A DNA stretch of 64,000 nucleotides from Lachnospiraceae bacterium (GTDB lineage: Bacteria; Bacillota; Clostridia; Lachnospirales; Lachnospiraceae): positions 62,001 to 126,000 of the forward strand of contig FZRB01000011.1 in assembly GCA_900199595.1 (NCBI GenBank), written 5' to 3'. A program made the translations under genes and the position numbers. Shown here piece after piece: positions 60,202-64,000 of this stretch (its first letter is position 1; every line of letters starts with the position of its first letter). The notes below the pieces were generated by a model. That model was not told the origin of the DNA and ran no database searches. It worked only from the letters and a program-made list of their open reading frames with translations.

Positions 60202-60249
60202 ATGAGAATTGCTGCTGATATCATGAACGGTCGCAAGGTTGCTGACTGA
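60202..60249 (+). other. Possible leader ORF of 15 codons
   Basis: ATG 60202 to TGA 60247-60249 encodes MRIAADIMNGRKVAD. It lies within the leader after the promoter at 60138. There is no clear ribosome binding site and no run of Ile, Leu or Val codons, so it does not look like a classical ilv attenuator peptide. It may be chance or a fragment of an older gene. Confidence 0.2.
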
Positions 60250-60288
60250 CATAAAACTTAGAATGATTATACAAAAGAGGTTTACATA

Positions 60289-60834
60289 ATGTTGATAAGA
60301 TATTTGATGATGATTGTGGATTTTGTCTTTTTCAGATACAGCAGACCGCTTACATATCTGCTGGTGGCAGTAATCGGAATCATCCTGTCAAAGAAATCCG
60401 GAAAAGCTGATTCAGTAAGAATCGGCGGAGCATGTGTGCTGCTTGCAGCGGCCTTCGCAGCAGAATATTTTCTGCCGCTTCTCATGTCGAAAAGCATGAA
60501 TCAGACGGTGTATTTTATAGTTTTGTTTGGAAGCTATATCATAAGATATGCTGCAATGATAATTGCATTAAAAATCTTCTGTGGATATAAGCTTACTAAA
60601 ATGGTCGGATTTCTTTTTATCATCGCAATCGTAGTATGCTTTTTCTACTGCCTGTTCCGCGTACGCGTAATCTTCGGAATCGGCAGCTTTGTAAATGGAA
60701 TTGATAAAGGAACTTCATTTTTGATGGCATTTTTCAATAATGAAAAGGCACTCAACTTTGTCAGCATTCTGCTGTCACTGGTTCCACCGATTTCCTTATG
60801 TATAGACGGATTTTTGACAATAAAAAAAGATTAA
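60289..60834 (+). CDS. Small polytopic membrane protein of unknown function
   Basis: The 181-residue protein is almost wholly hydrophobic with about five membrane helices (PLTYLLVAVIGIILS, IGGACVLLAAAFAAEYFL, TVYFIVLFGSYIIRYAAMII, GFLFIIAIVVCFFYCLF, and a last one near 160-175). No family is recognised. AGAGG lies eight bases before the ATG. It is 40 bases upstream of ilvD in the same direction and could be co-transcribed with it, but the functional link is unclear. Confidence 0.6.
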   Translation: MLIRYLMMIVDFVFFRYSRPLTYLLVAVIGIILSKKSGKADSVRIGGACVLLAAAFAAEYFLPLLMSKSMNQTVYFIVLFGSYIIRYAAMIIALKIFCGYKLTKMVGFLFIIAIVVCFFYCLFRVRVIFGIGSFVNGIDKGTSFLMAFFNNEKALNFVSILLSLVPPISLCIDGFLTIKKD

Positions 60835-60874
60835 GATTTCTCAGAGGTCTTTAAAAGAAAAGGAGTGAATTATT

Positions 60875-62545
60875 ATGCAGAGTGATAACATGAAATGTGG
60901 TCTTCAGCAGGCACCGGCTCGTTCTCTTCTGAACGCACTTGGATACACTGCAGAAGAAATCAGAAAACCTATGGTTGGTATCGTATGTTCTTACAATGAA
61001 ATCGTACCCGGACATATGAACCTTGATAAGATAGCTGAGGCTGTTAAGCTTGGCGTTGCTGAAGCAGGCGGAACACCTGTTATGTTCCCGGCAATCGCTG
61101 TCTGCGACGGAATTGCCATGGGTCATATAGGTATGAAGTACAGTCTTGTTACAAGAGATCTGATAGCAGATTCTACAGAGGCTATGGCTATCGCACATCA
61201 GTTTGACGCTCTGGTCATGATACCTAACTGTGATAAAAATGTACCCGGTCTTCTTATGGCTGCAGCAAGAGTTAATATACCGACTGTATTTGTATCAGGC
61301 GGTCCTATGCTTGCAGGTCATATACACGGAAGAAAGAGAAGTCTTTCCTCCATGTTTGAAGCAGTCGGAGAGCGTACTGCCGGAAAGATAGATGATGCCG
61401 AAGTTCTGGAGTTTGAAGAGAAGGTTTGTCCTACCTGTGGTTCATGCTCAGGTATGTACACAGCTAATTCCATGAACTGTCTTACAGAAGTTCTCGGTAT
61501 GGGACTTCCAGGAAATGGAACCATCCCTGCAGTTTATTCTGAAAGACTTCGTCTGGCTAAGAAGGCAGGCTATGCTGTAATGGATATGCTGGAGAAGAAT
61601 ATACGTCCTCGTGATATCATCACAAAGGATGCTATCCTCAATGCCCTTACAGTAGATATGGCACTTGGATGCTCTACTAATTCCATGCTTCATCTTCCTG
61701 CAATCGCACATGAGATAGGATTTGATTTCGATATCTCATTTGCAAATCCAATAAGTGAGAAGACTCCGAACCTTTGTCATCTCGCACCTGCAGGTCCTAC
61801 ATATATGGAAGATCTGAATGAGGCAGGTGGTGTGTATGCCGTCATCAACGAGCTCTGTGAGCTCGGCCTTATAAAAGAAGACTGCATGACAGTAACCGGT
61901 AAGACAATCGGTGAAGCAGTTAAGAATGCAGTCAATAGAAATCCTGAGGTCATAAGACCTACTGATAATCCATATTCAAAGACAGGCGGACTTGCTGTCC
62001 TTAAGGGTAACCTTGCACCGGACGGATCCGTAGTAAAGCGTTCAGCTGTTGTTCCTGAAATGCTTAAGCATGAAGGACCGGCAAGAGTCTTTGATTCAGA
62101 AGAGGATGCAATCGCTGCAATCCTTGGTGGTAAGATAGTTGACGGAGATGTTGTAGTTATCCGTTACGAAGGTCCTAAGGGTGGCCCTGGTATGAGAGAG
62201 ATGCTTAATCCAACATCTGCTATAGCAGGTATGGGACTTGGTTCAACAGTTGCTCTTATTACAGACGGACGTTTCTCAGGCGCAAGCCGTGGAGCTTCCA
62301 TCGGACATGTATCTCCTGAAGCAGCAGTAGGCGGACCTATCGCACTTGTAGAAGAGGGCGATATGATTGAGATAGATATAAATAATTATTCTATTACACT
62401 TAAGGTAAGTGATGAGGAACTGGCTAAGCGTAAGGCAACATGGACACCTCGTGAGCCAAAGGTAACAACAGGTTATCTTGCACGTTATGCGTCCATGGTT
62501 ACCAGTGGAAACCGCGGTGCCATCCTTGAAATTCCGAAGAATTAA
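60875..62545 (+). CDS. ilvD: Dihydroxy-acid dehydratase
   Basis: The 556-residue protein matches IlvD in length and motifs: [35 protein letters not shown] and [19 protein letters not shown] with the iron-sulfur ligands. [19 protein letters not shown] and [15 protein letters not shown] lie in the C-terminal domain. It converts dihydroxy acids to the keto acids of valine and isoleucine synthesis, in the cytoplasm. AAAGGAG lies upstream, and ilvB follows after 26 bases, so the two form an operon. No T-box leader is present just before ilvD. Confidence 0.97.
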   Translation: MQSDNMKCGLQQAPARSLLNALGYTAEEIRKPMVGIVCSYNEIVPGHMNLDKIAEAVKLGVAEAGGTPVMFPAIAVCDGIAMGHIGMKYSLVTRDLIADSTEAMAIAHQFDALVMIPNCDKNVPGLLMAAARVNIPTVFVSGGPMLAGHIHGRKRSLSSMFEAVGERTAGKIDDAEVLEFEEKVCPTCGSCSGMYTANSMNCLTEVLGMGLPGNGTIPAVYSERLRLAKKAGYAVMDMLEKNIRPRDIITKDAILNALTVDMALGCSTNSMLHLPAIAHEIGFDFDISFANPISEKTPNLCHLAPAGPTYMEDLNEAGGVYAVINELCELGLIKEDCMTVTGKTIGEAVKNAVNRNPEVIRPTDNPYSKTGGLAVLKGNLAPDGSVVKRSAVVPEMLKHEGPARVFDSEEDAIAAILGGKIVDGDVVVIRYEGPKGGPGMREMLNPTSAIAGMGLGSTVALITDGRFSGASRGASIGHVSPEAAVGGPIALVEEGDMIEIDINNYSITLKVSDEELAKRKATWTPREPKVTTGYLARYASMVTSGNRGAILEIPKN

Positions 62546-62571
62546 TCAATTAAATAAAGGAGTGAAATGTT

Positions 62572-64000
62572 ATGCAGTTAACAGGTTCGCAGATTGTTAT
62601 TGAATGTTTAAAAGAACAGGGAGTAGATACCGTATTCGGTTATCCCGGTGGAGCTATATTGAATATTTATGATGAATTATATAAGCATAGTGATGAGATA
62701 ACTCATATCTTAACTTCCCATGAGCAGGGCGCCAGCCATGCTGCAGACGGATATGCAAGAGCAACAGGGAAGGTTGGAGTATGCTTCGCAACTTCAGGTC
62801 CCGGTGCAACAAATCTTGTCACCGGAATTGCGACAGCTTATATGGATTCTATCCCGATGGTAGCAATTACAGCTAACGTAGGCGTTGCCATGCTTGGTAA
62901 GGACAGCTTCCAGGAAGTAGATATATCAGGAGTTGTTATGCCGGTTACAAAGCATAGCTTCATAGTTAAAAATGTGCATGAGCTTGCCAATACCATGAGA
63001 CGTGCATTTACCATTGCTAAGTCCGGACGTCCTGGTCCTGTTCTTATAGATATAACCAAGGATGTTACAGCAGCCAAGGCAGATTACACACCTAAGAAGC
63101 CTGCTGCAATAAAGAGAGTAACTGAGACCATAAAGGATGAGGATATTGATATAGCGATTGATATGATCAATAATTCCAAGAAGCCTTACTTCCTTGTTGG
63201 TGGTGGTGTTATAACCTCAGGGGCAAGTGCTGAACTTGCTAAGCTGGTTAAGAAGATTGATGCACCTGTATGCGATACTCTGATGGGCAAGGGGGCTTAT
63301 GATGGAACCAAGCCTAACTATACAGGTATGATCGGTATGCACGGAACCAAGGTTTCGAATCTCGGTGTTAATAGGGCTGACCTTCTGATAGTAGTAGGTG
63401 CAAGATTCTCAGACAGAGTTATCGGTGATGCGTCTACATTTGCCAAGAATGCAAAGATACTTCATATCGATATAGATGCAGCTGAAATCAACAAGAATAT
63501 TGACGTTGATGCAAAGATAGTAGGCGATGCAAAAGAGATTCTTAAGAGACTTAATGCCGGCGTAAAGGCATCTAAGAAGGCTAAGTGGAATGCCGAGATC
63601 AAGAAGCTCATAGATGAGAATCCTATGGAGTATGATATGAAACATCTCACAGGTCCGGCCATCATAAATAAGATATATGAGGAGACCAAGGGAAAGGCTA
63701 TTATCACAACAGATGTAGGACAGCATCAGATGTGGGCTGCTCAGTACTATAAATTCAAGGAGCCAAGACATCTGCTTACATCAGGTGGTCTGGGGACCAT
63801 GGGTTATGGACTTGGTGCTGCTATAGGAGCCAAGGTAGGATGTCCTGATAAGATAGTAGTAAATGTAGCCGGAGACGGTTGCTTCAGAATGAACATGAAC
63901 GAGATAGCAACTGCAGCAAGAGAAGACATTCATGTAATTGAAGTTGTTATCAATAACCATGTTCTTGGTATGGTTCGTCAGTGGCAGACACTTTTCTACG
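62572..64000 (+). CDS. ilvB: Acetolactate synthase large subunit (3' end outside window)
   Basis: The first 476 residues are present and the frame is still open at the right edge. The text is that of catalytic AHAS: LTGSQIVIECLKEQGVDTVFGYPGGAILNIYD (given here as family start), the TPP-activating Glu in SHEQGASHAADGYARATG, SGPGATNLVTGIATAYMDS, GKDSFQEVDISGV, and AGDGCFRMNMNEIATA at the TPP/Mg site. Full members have about 550-570 residues, so about 80-90 are missing. AAAGGAG precedes ATG 62572. It is distinct from the sugar-locus TPP enzyme at 21932 and should serve branched-chain amino acid synthesis with ilvD. Confidence 0.96.
   Translation, partial: MQLTGSQIVIECLKEQGVDTVFGYPGGAILNIYDELYKHSDEITHILTSHEQGASHAADGYARATGKVGVCFATSGPGATNLVTGIATAYMDSIPMVAITANVGVAMLGKDSFQEVDISGVVMPVTKHSFIVKNVHELANTMRRAFTIAKSGRPGPVLIDITKDVTAAKADYTPKKPAAIKRVTETIKDEDIDIAIDMINNSKKPYFLVGGGVITSGASAELAKLVKKIDAPVCDTLMGKGAYDGTKPNYTGMIGMHGTKVSNLGVNRADLLIVVGARFSDRVIGDASTFAKNAKILHIDIDAAEINKNIDVDAKIVGDAKEILKRLNAGVKASKKAKWNAEIKKLIDENPMEYDMKHLTGPAIINKIYEETKGKAIITTDVGQHQMWAAQYYKFKEPRHLLTSGGLGTMGYGLGAAIGAKVGCPDKIVVNVAGDGCFRMNMNEIATAAREDIHVIEVVINNHVLGMVRQWQTLFY

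Noticed and set aside
60104-60874. T-box or branched-chain attenuator before ilvD
   Set aside because: No AGGGTGGNACC-type T-box sequence and no leader peptide rich in Ile, Leu or Val is visible.
1-64000. tRNA, rRNA, transposase or phage genes
   Set aside because: No cloverleaf-like segment, rRNA text or mobile-element protein was found in the gaps or reading frames.

Overview
The window comes from a low-to-moderate GC Firmicute of class Clostridia, most likely a Lachnospiraceae member. The evidence is the gene order nusB-xseA-xseB-ispA-dxs-tlyA-nadK-recN, strong GGAGG-type ribosome binding sites, a Gram-positive style YfhO/CsbB-type glycosylation set, an Asp23-family protein and a clostridial type IV pilus cluster. 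Genus and species cannot be fixed by reading alone. No rRNA, tRNA, CRISPR array, transposase or prophage gene was found, and no gene-free stretch exceeds 300 bases.

Region 1 (1-15.6 kb) is a type IV pilus or pseudopilus locus. It holds the end of a probable pilin gene, a terminator and leader, a PilM-PilN fusion, a PilO-like protein, four prepilin-like minor subunits (one a 1105-residue GspK/PilX-like protein with a TTG start) and a 1863-residue secreted protein. Together these look like an assembly platform, a tip-initiation complex of minor pilins and a giant surface partner. efp follows on the opposite strand.

Region 2 (16.4-30.9 kb) is an AT-rich surface-glycan island. It has two YfhO-family GT-C membrane proteins, an acetolactate-synthase-like TPP enzyme, a CsbB/GtrB-like polyprenyl-phosphate glycosyltransferase, a CMP-sugar synthetase fused to a PseG-like hydrolase, a NeuB-family synthase, two SDR sugar enzymes, an RmlC-like epimerase and a family-2 glycosyltransferase. 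The combination predicts an unusual CMP-activated ulosonic or branched sugar. This is the best candidate here for undescribed chemistry.

Region 3 (30.9-38.2 kb) holds surface and envelope genes: a secreted Pro/Thr-repeat protein with a BspA-like end, a Bcp peroxiredoxin, a small membrane protein, a cytidylyltransferase-aminotransferase fusion followed by a TagF-like transferase (possible amino-polyol phosphate polymer), and an Asn/Thr-repeat membrane protein.

Region 4 (38.2-64 kb) is mostly housekeeping: the asp23-nusB-to-recN cluster, a tandem pair of degenerate AstE/aspartoacylase-like proteins, purL, a MoxR-DUF58-DUF4129-like operon, pta on the minus strand, a fused Memo-AMMECR1 gene with its radical SAM partner, a small membrane protein, ilvD and the start of ilvB, which runs off the window. 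Two families of near-identical dispersed palindromes lie between genes across regions 3 and 4.
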